The position numbers and the translations under genes were made by a program. From positions 1 to 64,000 of the forward strand of contig CAMPDV010002002.1 of NCBI GenBank assembly GCA_946699065.1: a stretch of 64,000 nt of DNA, in the 5' to 3' direction. How positions within the stretch are numbered: position 1 is the stretch's first letter; every line of letters begins with the position of its first letter. Below, one piece after another: positions 38,061 through 48,760 of the stretch. The notes beneath the pieces were generated by a model. That model saw nothing but the letters and a program-made list of their open reading frames with translations, searched no databases and was not told the origin of the DNA. This DNA is from Loxodes magnus (taxonomy: Eukaryota; Ciliophora; Karyorelictea; Loxodida; Loxodidae).

Positions 38061-40460
38061 ATATTCAAAAGAACGTGATAAAATTTAAGTTATTAGTGTG
38101 TAAGAATTACTAGTAGTAAATAAGATGGTAATTAGATTAAAAATATTAAAGAAAGTAATTTATTTCTAGATCACTAGATACATGTATGTAATAAAATGAA
38201 GGGGGTAAATTTAATTATAGGAATAGGATGTAAAATTATTTAGAATCTTAAAGTAATCGAAAGGGAATGAAGAAAGCAAAGCAATCTTTAAAACTTAAAA
38301 ATTAATTAAAAATTATAATGTAAAAAATGGATTTATCTTCCTCTAAAAATGAAAACTAAACATATTTAAGCAAGAACTACTAAAAGGTGATATAGCGATT
38401 GTTCTCGGAGAATCAGATTCTAAAAATTTAAGTTTAAAAATTAAATTAAAAATTAAATTGAAGGATTCAAAAGAAATTTCTACACTACCTCCAAAAAATC
38501 GGAGATAAAACCTGAATCCAGCCTTGGATAGTTTTCTTTCCCTTAACTCTAACCTTTTTCTTAATCCTAATAACCTGGAGAGGAACAGAAACAAGCTCAG
38601 AAGACAGAACGTGAAATAACTCCAACCTCATAAGAGAAACCAAAAACAGATGAAATCTGTTCTTCATTAAGATATCTCAGATTTCAATACTTTTAGCCAG
38701 ATGAGTATGGAATAGCTCATCAAATTAGTACTGAACCTCCAGGAAGAGGTTTCGAAGCTGAAAAAATAATGACAAACTAATGGAGAATCTGAACAAGCGA
38801 GAGGAAATAAAATCAAGACTCATATCTCAGGAGAGAGATCTTAGCGCTTTTTGGAACATATCTCAAGTCAGGACAGCTAATCCGAGAATCAAGATTAAAA
38901 ATACAGAGAAATTGACGGTAAATTAGCACAGTTAGTAGAAAATCAGCAAGTATTGCAAAAGTTAATTGATTCAAGGGATAGAAATAAGACAAGATAAAGA
39001 TCGAAGAAATTAAAGTTTACAAGCCTTTATACAAGAGAGAAGTGAAATCCTGTTACTACTGTGGCTCAAGAGAACACTTGCGAAGGAAGTATAAGAAATT
39101 ACTGAAATTCAAGCAGAGTTACTGCCAAAAGCAAAGATAACTGTAGGAAAAAAGGAAGAAGCATCTACAGCTCAAGGTAAGAAGGAATAGAGAACAGTTA
39201 TGGATGAACGCTCTTGGGAATATATATAAGAAAAAAGGCAACTAGTAATGGAAGAGAAACTGGAGACTTAAAGAACAAGCAAGGCAGGATATTGGGTGGA
39301 GCTCAAACATTTAATTTTAGCCTCCGGAGTAACCTGAAGGCAAGCTAGAAATAGCTTGAAGTACTTACAAGAAGAACAAACACTTTTATTCATAATAATA
39401 ATAATAATTAAATTAAAAAAATGGGAATATTTTAAAAAACCTAAGTAAAGATACAACAAGAAAATAATAAATAAAAAAAGGAATATAGCAGGAATCTGAA
39501 ATATAAGAAGTTAAAATATAAATCAAGCAAATATAAGAAAATATTAATCGGTTTACTTGAAAATCAATCATTAATCTTATAAAAGCAATGGAGGATCTTT
39601 GGATATTGGAAAAAACTCAAAAACTAGTTAAATCTATAAGAAGAGAAATATATTAAAATGCTGATTTTGTAAAAAGAAGATAGCTGGTAAAACAATCCTA
39701 ATAATTATCAAAATTAAAAAACTAGAGAAAGAAAAACTCTGGAGAAAATGGATGCGAGAATATATTGGATGTAAGAAAGTAAGATTTATAGAAAAAAATT
39801 GTATCAAGGAATGAAATTTCATTAATCAATAATTGAAAAAATAACGTAATAATAAGACAGGTGATAAAAAGATCTACAGAAAGCATAATCCTAGGAAGCA
39901 AAGATATAATGTTTATAGACGAAAGAAAAGCTGTAAACAGAAGAGAAAGATAAGGAAGAAAGATATAAAAAAATTTAGGAAACAGCAAGAAAGGTTCTTA
40001 AGCTATATTTAACTAGAATTACTAAAATCATGTCGATTCTATTAAAAGAGGAATAACGCTAATCTATTAATTTAATATCTTTAATTATAATTAAATGATA
40101 AAAAAGACAAATGGGCTTTTAATTCTAAAAATTTAAAAAGAAAAATTATATGCTTTAACTTTCAAGAGATTATTTAGTAACTTAAATCTAGAAATTTCTA
40201 TTTTGAAATATATATTATATATTCCATTATTTTGCAGCATTTTTTCTTAATTTATTTAATTTTTATAAGAATCCTTTTTTATAAGAATCCTAACTTTTTT
40301 CTAATTTTAGATTTTTATGAAATTTTTTGTTTTTTTCATTAAATCTCTTTGAATTAATGAATTTTAAATTTTTATTTTAGTTATTTTTTTATGCTTAGTA
40401 TAACTAATTTTTAGATTTACTTTTATTTTTTATTTTTTAATTAAATAATTTAAATAGAAA

Positions 40461-40710
40461 GGAACAATCCTCCAACTAAGATTAACTTAATTTCTAGTAC
40501 CAGGAAATACCCCAGGAAAGAAGAAACGAGCAAGAAACTGAGAAGGAGTCAAGGAGAAAGAACTGGAGGCTTCAAAAAATACTATAGGTGAAAGATGTCG
40601 GATGATTAGGACTCTTGGAGCATTACTCCAGCCATGTTCTATTAGAAGATAGGAATTAAAAGGGAGTGATAACACTTGGATAACTTCAATAAGAAAGTTT
40701 TCAACTTTAA
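40461..40710 (+). repeat. Dispersed repeat family 2, 3' body, long copy
   Basis: Matches 63617-63850 in the same orientation. Shared stretches are GGAACAATCCTCCAACT.AGATTAACTTA, GGAAAGAACTGGAGGC, GATTAG..CTCTTG..GCAT.ACTC, CCATG..CTATTAGAAGA and AGGAAT..AA. It is slightly richer in GC than its surroundings. In both copies it is followed within 25 bp by the hairpin tail, so body and tail move together. Confidence 0.8.
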
Positions 40711-40721
40711 AAACTTAATTT

Positions 40722-40781
40722 AAAGAATTGTCGCACCAACGATTTGCTACGCGCTCTACAATCCAATTTATTTATTTATTG
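40722..40781 (+). repeat. Shared hairpin tail, copy 2
   Basis: AAAGAATTGTCGCACC...TTGCTACGCGCTCTACAAT followed by CCAATTTATTTATTTATTG. The stem arms AGA(A/G)..G and GCGCTCT are weaker here than in the 50.2-kb copy. The TTTA-type simple repeat at the end resembles the 3' end of many non-LTR elements. Confidence 0.8.
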
Positions 40782-40789
40782 TTTATATA

Positions 40790-41085
40790 GTCACTTCGAG
40801 TTTTTAACTGAGCTTTAAAAAATATATAATTTATTATATAATAAAAAATGGTTAACTTCAAGAAGGGTTTTTATACCACCTCCTCAAAGTAGGAGAGAAA
40901 ATCAGAAACACTTTTTCTACATCGTCTTCGTTTAAATTAATCAAATCTTCTTTATTACGAATGAAAATCAGACTCATAATCCAAGCACTCAGACTACACC
41001 GGACCAAATTCGCTGATCGAAGAAACATGATATAATAATACATTCAACGGAAAAAGGATATCAATATATCTATGATTGGACAGAC
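40790..41085. other. Spacer upstream of the second LINE
   Basis: Noncoding as far as I can see. A minus ORF at 40858-41043 has no protein-like features and is discounted. Confidence 0.4.
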
Positions 41086-41089
41086 TTCA

Positions 41090-41955
41090 CTAAAAGGAGG
41101 AGCATAAAATAATAAAGGAATGAAATGGTAATAAAAGTCGCAATCTAAGTAATAATTTAACTAAATAATGAACAATTTATTTCAGTCAACGTTCCTGAAG
41201 ATTAAATGGTAAGAGTCTACTAAAATGCCTATGATGATCTATCGGATATGGCGATCGCAGTTTATTTTAACCACTATCTGGAAAACACTGATTTAGTAGA
41301 GAAAAAGATCATAGACTAAATGTGATAAAAGTGTTTAGGAATCAAATATGGAGCGAGTACTGACAAATAATGGCCAAATTTTTCGCCAAATAAAACGGAA
41401 TAGTATATCTAGTCTTCAGCGATGAAGAAAGATACTAGCAATTCGTTTAATTCAGGCAATGAACATTTAAAGGCATTAAAATTCCTATCTAAGCAAGAAA
41501 CTAATTAGAATACTTTTACATTCATAGCTACCCAGTTTACTTCATAATAAACGAATATTCAAACATGAAGGAAGTAATGGAGAAAATGAGACAATATGGA
41601 AAATCTAGAGAAGAGGTATAGCATACGTACCCAAACACTACAATGCTAGCAGGTGGCAGTTTAGTGACTTAGATTTAAAGGATATAGATGAAGCAAAGAG
41701 GATACCAGAAGTAATAGACCTGAACGGAAACAAAATGAGAATACAGCATCCAGTAAATTTTATCTACTACCTATGCAAATTGAAAGGGTACACAAATCAA
41801 CAATGTAGAAGGGTGGAAGCAACAAAAAGGAAAAAACTACATACAAAAGAATTAGAGATACTTGAAGGAAAAGTTAAATTAACAATAAACAAACCAGAAT
41901 TAAAATCAAATCAAGCAAATAAGAGGATAATTGAAGAAGGAGAGTAAATGATTAT
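41090..41955 (+). mobile_element. LINE ORF1 (RRM-like + Cys motif), frameshifted
   Basis: Three frames together read as one ORF1 type. The first gives YQNAYDDLSDMAIAVYFNHY and ENTDLVEKKIIDQMWQKCLG. The second gives NGIVYLVFSDEERYQQFVQF, FKGIKIPIQARNQLEYFYIH and EVMEKMRQYGKSRE, which has the beta-alpha-beta look of the RRM found in many L1-like ORF1 proteins. The third gives RWQFSDLDLKDIDEAKRIPE and HPVNFIYYLCKLKGYTNQQC, a partial zinc-binding motif, ending in basic sequence at 41945. Frame changes lie near 41355 and 41615. The endonuclease domain follows directly downstream on the same strand. Confidence 0.65.
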
Positions 41956-43460
41956 AGAGGAAGCAAGGGAAGAAGAGAAGAAAATAAAACGAGGATAATA
42001 GGAAAATAATTAAAACAACTAAACAATTAAATAATGAAAAGTCTTTTATGCTAAATGAATAAATAAGAATTATTTTTCATCAAAATGGAATTGGACATAT
42101 GTAAGGCAGAGGGATAGAGAAATCTCCAAAGAACTAAATAAACTAGAAAGCAATCAATTATATAATAAGTTATAATATAAAACAAATCAGAGAAAAGGAT
42201 AGCATAAATGATGGTAAAAAAGCTAAACCCTAACGGAAGAAATAAGAAAGAAACAAAATAGCATAATGTAATATGTAAGGAAAAGTGTAAATTAAGAAAA
42301 ATAACAAAAAAAAATAGAACAAGTTCAAGAAGAAAAAGAATAAAATGCAAGATAAAAGTGAAAAGTAAGAAGCACACTGAAACAAACTTTAATTATAATT
42401 TACTATGCTAAGAAGCCAATATGAACAACTACCCAACAAAAATTAATAGGAAAAGGCAAAAGTTGAAGAATAGAATAGATAAGAAGAAGGAAAAGATAGA
42501 TAATAAGTGGAAAAAGATAAAAAAGGGGAAAGAACTAATAATAAAGAGAACATGGAAGAGAATGATAGATAGATGAAAGAAAGGTGGAGAAGGAAGATCA
42601 ATAAAAAGAAGAAAGTTGTGAAGAGGAAGCAGAGGAGATGGGTGAAAAAGAAGAATAAGAATAAATCATAAAAATAGGGAAAGCAAATGTTAGGGAGTTA
42701 GAAGTGCAAAAGAGGCACTAGACAAACTAAGGACTAAAAAAAGAATACACACAATGGCAATATAAGAGATTTAGATTGAGAATAAAAAGATATATGTAAT
42801 ATAGCATATAAAAACTTAATAAATGATGGATAAAAAAAAGGGAAAAGAGTAGCAATCTACATTAGAAATAACAAATGTAAGGAGATTAGAGAAATTTAGA
42901 ATGAAGTCAACCAGGTGACACTTTTTGGAGGAGCGAGAGTGATGGCCACTTAATAAATGAGAAAATTGGCAGTCATAAATATATATGCACCTGTGGCAAA
43001 TAACAACTAATAATATGAGCCATTCTATAACTTAATAAATGAATTTAAACTATAAACAATAGAAAAAGGACTTAATGTAATTATCATAGGAGATTGAAAT
43101 GCGCACATAGAGAAATGATTATTAAAGAAAACAAACTCAGCTGGAAAGAAAATGCTAAATTTCATGGAACAGAATAATTTAATATGCCTAGATCCAATTG
43201 AAATAGGGACTTTTGCTTATTAAAGCAATTAATGTAATATAGATTGATTTTTAATTGAAGAGATAATGAGAGAAAAGGTGATAAAAAGTAATTTTTATTA
43301 CTCATACGTGGTAGAGGACCATAGACCTGGTATTATTTAGGTAAAGATAATAGAAAAAATAGAAAAACATAAAAGATAACAAAAATAAATTACCTACTAT
43401 TAAAGAAAAAAGAGATCTAAGAAAAATTTGAAAGATTTATACTAGAAAATATCTAAGAAG
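41956..43460 (+). mobile_element. LINE ORF2 5' part: Lys/Gln-rich linker + APE endonuclease; RT missing
   Basis: A Lys/Gln/Asn-rich stretch (42.0-42.7 kb) leads into an apurinic-type endonuclease: KRVAIYIRNNKCKEI, NQVTLFGGARVMATQQMRKL, AVINIYAPVANN, VIIIGDWNAHIEK, ICLDPIEIGTFAYQS, CNIDWFLIEE and EDHRPGIIQVK. GDWNAH and the D-H pair of EDHRP correspond to catalytic residues of the family (GDFN and SDH). Several Trp are TGA. Coding character ends near 43450 with no reverse transcriptase, so the 3' two-thirds is missing. The copy is diverged from the 33-kb endonuclease and represents a different LINE lineage. ORFs on the minus strand here (for example 42051-42377) are shadows of the Lys-rich linker. 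Confidence 0.75.
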
Positions 43461-44555
43461 AAGAAATTGATAGCCTAAACGTTATGTATATCGTACTTAT
43501 ATTCAAAAAGAGAAATTAAAATTTCAGCTTTTAAAATTTAGAAATATAAAAACATAATAAATTTGCTTAAAACACTCCTATTTAACTGATTAAAATATAA
43601 ATTTTAAGCTTAATAAAGATAAGAAATGCTATTAAAAGCTCTATAAAATGTAAATAATTAATTCTTTTGGTACTTTTTTAGAAAATATTCTATTTTATTT
43701 TATATTAAAAATTTACATTAGCATGCCTAAAAAGTATATAATGTATAACTGCTACATCTTAAACAGATTATATTTTTTACTATAATAAATCTTTCTAACA
43801 TTTTTCTTATTGTTACCATTTATACAGCTTCTTAACATTTTTAAATAAGTTTGATATTAAAATTTTTTACTTAGATAAGATTTCTCAAATTCTAATAAAA
43901 ATATGTAAAGCTTAAAATTAAATAATGATAAAAGAATTAAACTTTATTGTATTTTCTGATTTATTTAGCTTATTTACTATAGGAAATTTTAAATTTTTTG
44001 AAAATATAAAATTTTGTATTAAAGGATTTTAGACAACCTTAACTTAACTATATAAATTTAAAAATTTGCGATTTTTTAACTAAAATAGTTTGTTGAAAAT
44101 AAAAAGAAAATTGATAAAAGATTTAATTATAAAGATACTAATATAATTTTTAATGATAGTGTAGCAGATAAATATTTTGAGTGAAAATAGATAAATAAGT
44201 TGATTTTATTGCTCATATTAATAATAAAATAGATAAAGATAAAAATATTCTAAGTAAATCCAAATCGTAAGTACATTCGAAAATATATTTAAATTTGCCT
44301 TTGCTCTATATAAGCAGAAATTACTTTTCCAGAAAGGATATAATGACTAATTTAATGAGTCAAAACTTATGTTACAAATTATTTGATAATTATCTAATAT
44401 TTTATAATATATTAAATCAAATTTAAATAATATAATATTATTTTTATTCTCATTTCTCTTTATTTTTCTGTTCGAATATTTAGTAATTAATCTGCAGCTT
44501 ATTCATAACTCTTTATTATAATGTCTCAAAATAATATTGTTTACATGCTAGTTGA
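43461..44555. other. AT-rich region without recognised genes
   Basis: No motif or repeat recognised on either strand, apart from general AT richness and scattered poly-T runs. Confidence 0.5.
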
Positions 44556-44559
44556 TATA

Positions 44560-44885
44560 TTCATCCATCATCTAAATTTGAATTGTTTAGCAGAGACAAT
44601 CAAGTTCGCCGCTTAAAAGAAGCTTTAAAGTTTGAATTTTCTTGATTGATTCTAGTCTTTAAATTCTTGAATCTTGCTCCCCTTGTCTTTCTTCTCACAC
44701 CTTATTTGGTTCTAGTTCCTTCTCCAAAATTTACCGGTTCGAAATTCGATTTTTTCCTGTAAATTTTTCCATTTTCTCTACATAAGATTTAGTTTTTCTT
44801 TCTCCTTATTGATTGTTGGATTGTCTCTTCCAAGATTTCTCTTAATTTTCTATAAAGCTGTACATTGGTTTCTTTAATACAACAT
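44560..44885 (-). mobile_element. LINE ORF1 fragment (basic C-terminal part)
   Basis: The minus strand reads KETNVQLYRKLREILEETIQ, RRKKNQILCRENGKIYRKKS, NFEPVNFGEGTRTKQGVRRK, RFKNLKTRINQENS and FKASFKRRTW. The GKIYRKK block with an upstream RKL..I helix matches the C-terminal region of the CCHC protein at 29.5-30.2 kb. The zinc knuckle itself lies outside the fragment. The surrounding sequence is AT-rich and noncoding, so this is a truncated copy. Confidence 0.5.
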
Positions 44886-45250
44886 TATATATATAAAAAA
44901 TGATATAATCTAGTCAACTGTTCAGTAATCAAATGAATTGTAAATTGCATTACGAGTTATCTAATAGCAAATGTAATCACGGATAAATATGGAAATACCC
45001 TTTATAGATAATTAATAATTATCATATACATAGCTATTTTTGAATAAAATACTTTCTTTATCGAAAGAATTATCAACTAAAAATCTGATATATGTGATTC
45101 TTTTCTTATTTATTATAAAAAAAAATTTACTAGAAATATTATTTTCCCCATTTTGTGACTGATATTACTTTTATATGAAAAAATGATATCATTTTTGCAT
45201 ATAATATAAGAATTATAATTTAAAATTTTATTAATTAAGAAAAAAAGGTT
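44886..45250. other. AT-rich spacer with a faint copy of the 47.1-kb block
   Basis: TTGCATTACGAGTTATCTAA at about 44947-44966 resembles CTGCATTACGAGTAATCTCG in the GC-richer block at 47.19 kb, and the sequence before it (GTTCAGTAATC) is also alike. Nothing else is recognised. Confidence 0.35.
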
Positions 45251-45598
45251 ATTAATCCTTAGTCTTAAAATTGAAAAGATGATGGGAGCTGAGAATGACC
45301 TTCGTGACAACACTTTCTGGTTTTATGGCTAAGAACAAGTTCCTTTCCTGTCGCTGAGAAAGTTCCTGGTCAGAGTTATTTTCTGAAGGGAACATTGTCT
45401 TTGAGATTATCCGCTCTTGGTATTGGCTTGAAGCCTGGCTGCTCATAGCGATGGAGCTCCCTAGCAGCTGTGCCTGGAGCACAACAGGATATCCCCGTTA
45501 CTCCATAAAAAGAGAGCGTCGGGTCTGTGCAATTGGAAAGGAGTTTCTGGTCCAAAAACTTTTATAGTTGAAATTAATTAATTAATCCTTAGTCTTAA
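45251..45598 (-). mobile_element. SINE-like insertion (family 1, copy B) with 18-bp target duplication
   Basis: The 18-mer ATTAATCCTTAGTCTTAA occurs at 45251-45268 and again at 45581-45598. It brackets 312 bp that are richer in GC than the flanks. The body matches the 16.25-16.5 kb block on the opposite strand. On the minus strand the element runs from ATTTCAACTATAAAAG to CATCTTTTCAATTTTAAGAC. A perfect 18-bp direct repeat is what target-primed reverse transcription by a LINE leaves behind. No gene, no clear tRNA-like A/B boxes and no hairpin tail are seen, so its RNA parent is unknown. Two short minus ORFs overlap it and are not convincing. The perfect target repeat argues for a fairly recent insertion. 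Confidence 0.85.
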
Positions 45599-45750
45599 TA
45601 AACCAGTAATAATTTATTAAATTTTATCTAAAGGAAAATTATTTTTTTACACATATTATATTGAAAAATTAAAACTACTAAAATTGATTCGTAAATTCTT
45701 ATAACTTATTAGAAATTTTAATTATTTTAAAGCACTTAAAAATATTTTTT

Positions 45751-46908
45751 ATGATGAGATCATTTAAATTTCTTAATAAGCTGAATTGGCTCACATTTTT
45801 AATTCTATTATTGATATTTTTGATTACTTCTGCTATTTTAATAACTTTTTATATATTTTTTTATTTACTAGAAAATGTGAAACTATCCAATTTCTTAAAA
45901 AGAACAGCTAAAAATTATAATTTAATCAGAAAACTGGGGGCAGATAAAGGAGTTAAGGGACATACTTTGGAGTCATCTTCCTTGAAAAAGGAAATTTGAT
46001 TTATCACTGTTAAAAAGAAAATTAAAAGCTATTTGGAGTTGATGAAAAGTGTATTTATACTCTGTGCTGTTATAAGAATGTTATTCTATTACTTTAAAAT
46101 GCTTTGTAGTATGTTCACATCGCCTAACGCTAATCATGGAAATAAGCTAGTTTCTTCAACTGTAATGAGAAGCTTATAGATATGAAAGAAAAAAATAAAC
46201 AAGAACGTGCATACAATGACAAGAAAAGTTTTACAGTCACCTATCTCTGTTTTTAATGAATCTAGTTACATAAACTTTAACCTGACTTTATTTGAATATA
46301 TTATGAAGAAAAGCTTTTTCCGCATTTATTTAAAAATACGAAAATAAGCTACAAATTATCCAGAATCTGACATTGAAAATTCTTCAATTTCAATTGGAAT
46401 TAATAATTATAATATTTCAGTAAGTAAAAAAGAAATTTCAATTTATGGATAATTACGACAACTAAATCATGATTTTCAACTAATTTTCGATTGAGAATGA
46501 TATAGGTGGGAGGATAAGAAGCTAGTTTTATTAAGAAGCAACTTTATGTTATAGAGATATGCCAGTGCACAGACATTTCCTGGTAAAAATTTATAAAGAC
46601 TAATAAAATACAATTAACCTACATAGCTTACATTTTATTCAAATTAATAATCAGAAATAGATCTTCAAGTTTAAATTTTGCACGGGAATTGGTAAAGTAA
46701 AAGACGATTACTTCTTAGAAAAAGCATATCAAATCAAACAGAGCCGTAAGTTGATTAAAAAGAAAGTTTCAGAAGCGATGACGAAAAATAAGAAGATGTA
46801 AGAAATCAAATGGTAAGAGAAGTTTGACATTAATAAACTTAAATTTATTTAAAAGAAATATCTGAAATAAATCAGAAGCATTATCCAATAACTCTCTTAG
46901 TAAAGTGA
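45751..46908 (+). CDS. Unrecognised membrane protein
   Basis: The ATG at 45751 and the TGA at 46906-46908 enclose 385 residues in one frame. Five internal TGA read as Trp, including FDWEWYRWEDKK. Residues ~14-42 form a strong transmembrane helix (LTFLILLLIFLITSAILITF plus YIFFYLL). A second hydrophobic segment near residues 100-122 (SVFILCAVIRMLFYYFKMLC) may span the membrane or lie on it. The remainder is polar: FNESSYINFNLTLFEYIMKK, SISIGINNYNISVSKKEISI, RWEDKKLVLLRSNFM, and a charged tail ending HYPITLLVK. I recognise no family. Coding is supported by low TAA/TAG density, higher GC than the flanks and the coherent hydrophobic pattern. It lies between a SINE-like insertion and the 47-kb elements, and nothing suggests an operon-like partner. 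Confidence 0.65.
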
Positions 46909-47129
46909 ATTATCTATTTTTATGATATTTTGCATGTTTTAGATTTTTAAATTTATTATTTTTCTACATATCAAACTTTACAATTTTTAGTTAGAAAATT
47001 TTTTAATTAATATAGCTTAATCTTTATCTCTTATTTGACTTATGTAAATTATTTAATTATAATTATACAATCCAAATTAAAAAAATCCCATTTATTATCT
47101 GTATTAAACTAATTTATTATATATATTAT

Positions 47130-47490
47130 AAAATGGATGTCGTCGCGTCAGTCAAATTAGTAGGTAATCTGGTTCAGTGTATACTGCATTACGAGTAATC
47201 TCGCACTAGATGCAAAAAGGGGAAGGGTGGATAAGCTCCGTTGAGACATACCTAACTTACCCTGAGGGTTCTCTCTAGCAGTATGAAAGTTTGACTGACG
47301 GACCTTCTAATTACCGACTTAATAATTATACTTATTTGGACCTTATTCAAGAAGACTGAAGCATTTGACTCAAGATTTTAGAATAATTTTTAATAAGAAG
47401 ATTCCCCATTTGGAGAAACTGACATGACTCATCGGACCTCTAGAATTTTAACAAGAAACATGAGAAAATTTTCTTAATATTAAATATTAA
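47130..47490 (+). repeat. GC-richer folded block, body of a retroposon with the shared tail
   Basis: The block is clearly less AT-rich than its surroundings. CGTCAGTCAAA near 47147 pairs with TTTGACTGACG near 47288, enclosing an inner ACTGC...GCAGT pair and a TGCAT...ATGCA hairpin, so the RNA could fold extensively. After a more ordinary stretch it leads into GAGAAAATTTTCTTAAT and the hairpin tail at 47495. The same order (body, GAGAAA.TTTT.TTAAT, tail) is seen at 63.6-63.9 kb with a different body. It may be a structured noncoding RNA or the 3' part of a retroposon. I match it to no known RNA family. Confidence 0.5.
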
Positions 47491-47494
47491 TATT

Positions 47495-47553
47495 GAAAGA
47501 GCTGTGCACCAACGAGAGTGCTACGCGCTCTATAATCAAATTTATTTATTTAT
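47495..47553 (+). repeat. Shared hairpin tail, copy 3
   Basis: AAAGAGCTGTGCACCAACGA followed by GAGTGCTACGCGCTCTATAA and TCAAATTTATTTATTTATTT. It abuts copy 4 tail-to-tail, forming a palindromic AAATTTATTT...AAATAAATTT junction. Confidence 0.85.
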
Positions 47554-48589
47554 TTATAAATAAATTTGATTATAGACGCGTAGCACCTCATTGGCGCGCA
47601 GCTCTTTAAAAAAAAATGTTTCATACTGACAAGAATGTTTCTTACTGATAAAATTATCAGATACTGATAAACCTTGTTCAATACTGGTATAATTATTCAG
47701 TACTGATAAAAATGTTCAATACTGATATAATTTTGGAATACTCGTAATCTTTAATATTTGATGGAGGTCCAAGGACATGGCAGGATTGTGTTTCATTGCA
47801 TCACCAAAGCAGAGGAAGACATGTGTCAATTATGAGTACTTAAATTTCCCACCTCTGATGAAGCTCGCAATATTATTTCTTTTTCGTTCCAGTATTAAAT
47901 CTGAACTAAGCCAGTGCCGAAGGTCTAAGAATCTTATGTCTCGAGGCCAAACCAAAGGAGAGGAAGACATAAAGTCGATTATGGGTACTTAACTTCCCCA
48001 ACCTCTGATGAAGATGACCTTGTTGTTCACCTTCGAACAACTATGGCGGTTTTAAAAAATATATATAATAAAATTTTATCCAGCGTGCCCTTAAAAAAAA
48101 TGTAATTTTGAATAATAAAAGTTAAAACATAAATTAATACACTCCTATATGAACTATAAAAAAATATGTAAAAAAAGGAATTTGAAAAATATAATAATTA
48201 TAAATTTTCTTAGCTATATGATTTATTTAATGCTTTTGATTAATTCTATTTAAAATTTTTCCAATATGTCAAATTTTTTTAATCTGAAGTTTATAATGCA
48301 TTATTAATATTAATTATTAAGTATAACTCTCTCGGACAAGCAACTATCTCCTACCCGCTCATAAGGAAATTTCAGTTAGATGGTATTTGCAAAATGGAAT
48401 AATGACATATATGAGCAATTTTTAAGCAAGGCTCTCTTGAATTAAAACCAATACTACTAGAATAAAATTTAAATGCTTTTCTTATTAAAGTTATCTTCTT
48501 TAAATTCATTTTTCTCTTCTAAATTCACACCTTTTCGCAAACTAAAAAAAAACAGATATTTACTCGAGCAAGTGGATACCTAAATTTTC

Positions 48590-48760
48590 AAAAATAATTT
48601 AAGAAATGCGAAGTGGAATTTTGGAGATACCTTACAGGCAGTTTATATGGAAGAGCGGTAATTATAAAAAAGATGATGAATCTTGTATGATTAGAGACGA
48701 CTAATATGGAAAAAATGATAAGTAAAAGAAAAAGATAAAACTTAAATTTAATAAAAATAT
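48590..48760 (+). CDS. Short protein-like stretch inside the inverted-arm element
   Basis: One plus frame reads FQKQFKKCEVEFWRYLTGSL followed by YGRAVIIKKMMNLVWLETTN. The DNA around GTGGAATTTTGGAGATACC resembles AATGGAATTTTGGAAATACC in the ORF1-like region at 35.4 kb (minus strand), which encodes EFWKYL. The rest of the element's interior is AT-rich. It is probably a fragment of an element-encoded protein; function unknown. Confidence 0.3.

Larger units (their letters stand above)
38350..40781 (+). mobile_element. ORF1-only retroposon (coiled coil + CCHC), ends in shared tail
   Basis: From about 38660 one plus frame reads FSQMSMEQLIKLVLNLQEEV and then KLAQLVENQQVLQKLIDSRD, a coiled coil. After a one-base frame change near 38995 comes CYYCGSREHLRRKY, a zinc knuckle whose last Cys is Tyr. 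A third stretch (QEKRQLVMEEKLETQRTSKA, then GYWVELKHL) reaches about 39375. No endonuclease or polymerase follows. The sequence to 40.45 kb is AT-rich. The 3' end (40461-40781) matches the 63.6-63.9 kb copy and finishes with the hairpin tail. This fits an ORF1-only element moved in trans by a LINE. It is at least twice frameshifted. The 5' end is uncertain. Confidence 0.55.

Noticed and set aside
42051-42377. Minus-strand ORF of ~108 residues, hydrophobic
   Set aside because: It is antisense to the Lys/Gln-rich linker of the LINE, whose plus frame leads into a recognisable endonuclease.
45252-45482. Minus ORF over the SINE-like element
   Set aside because: The relative at 16.3 kb does not keep the frame, and the 18-bp target duplication explains the block as an insertion.
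47777-47992. ORF MAGLCFIASPKQRKTC..., repeated in inverse at 49791-50006
   Set aside because: The pair exists because the arms of the element are inverted copies. The frame contains a duplicated DNA segment, has no domain, and no such ORF is expected outside the arms.
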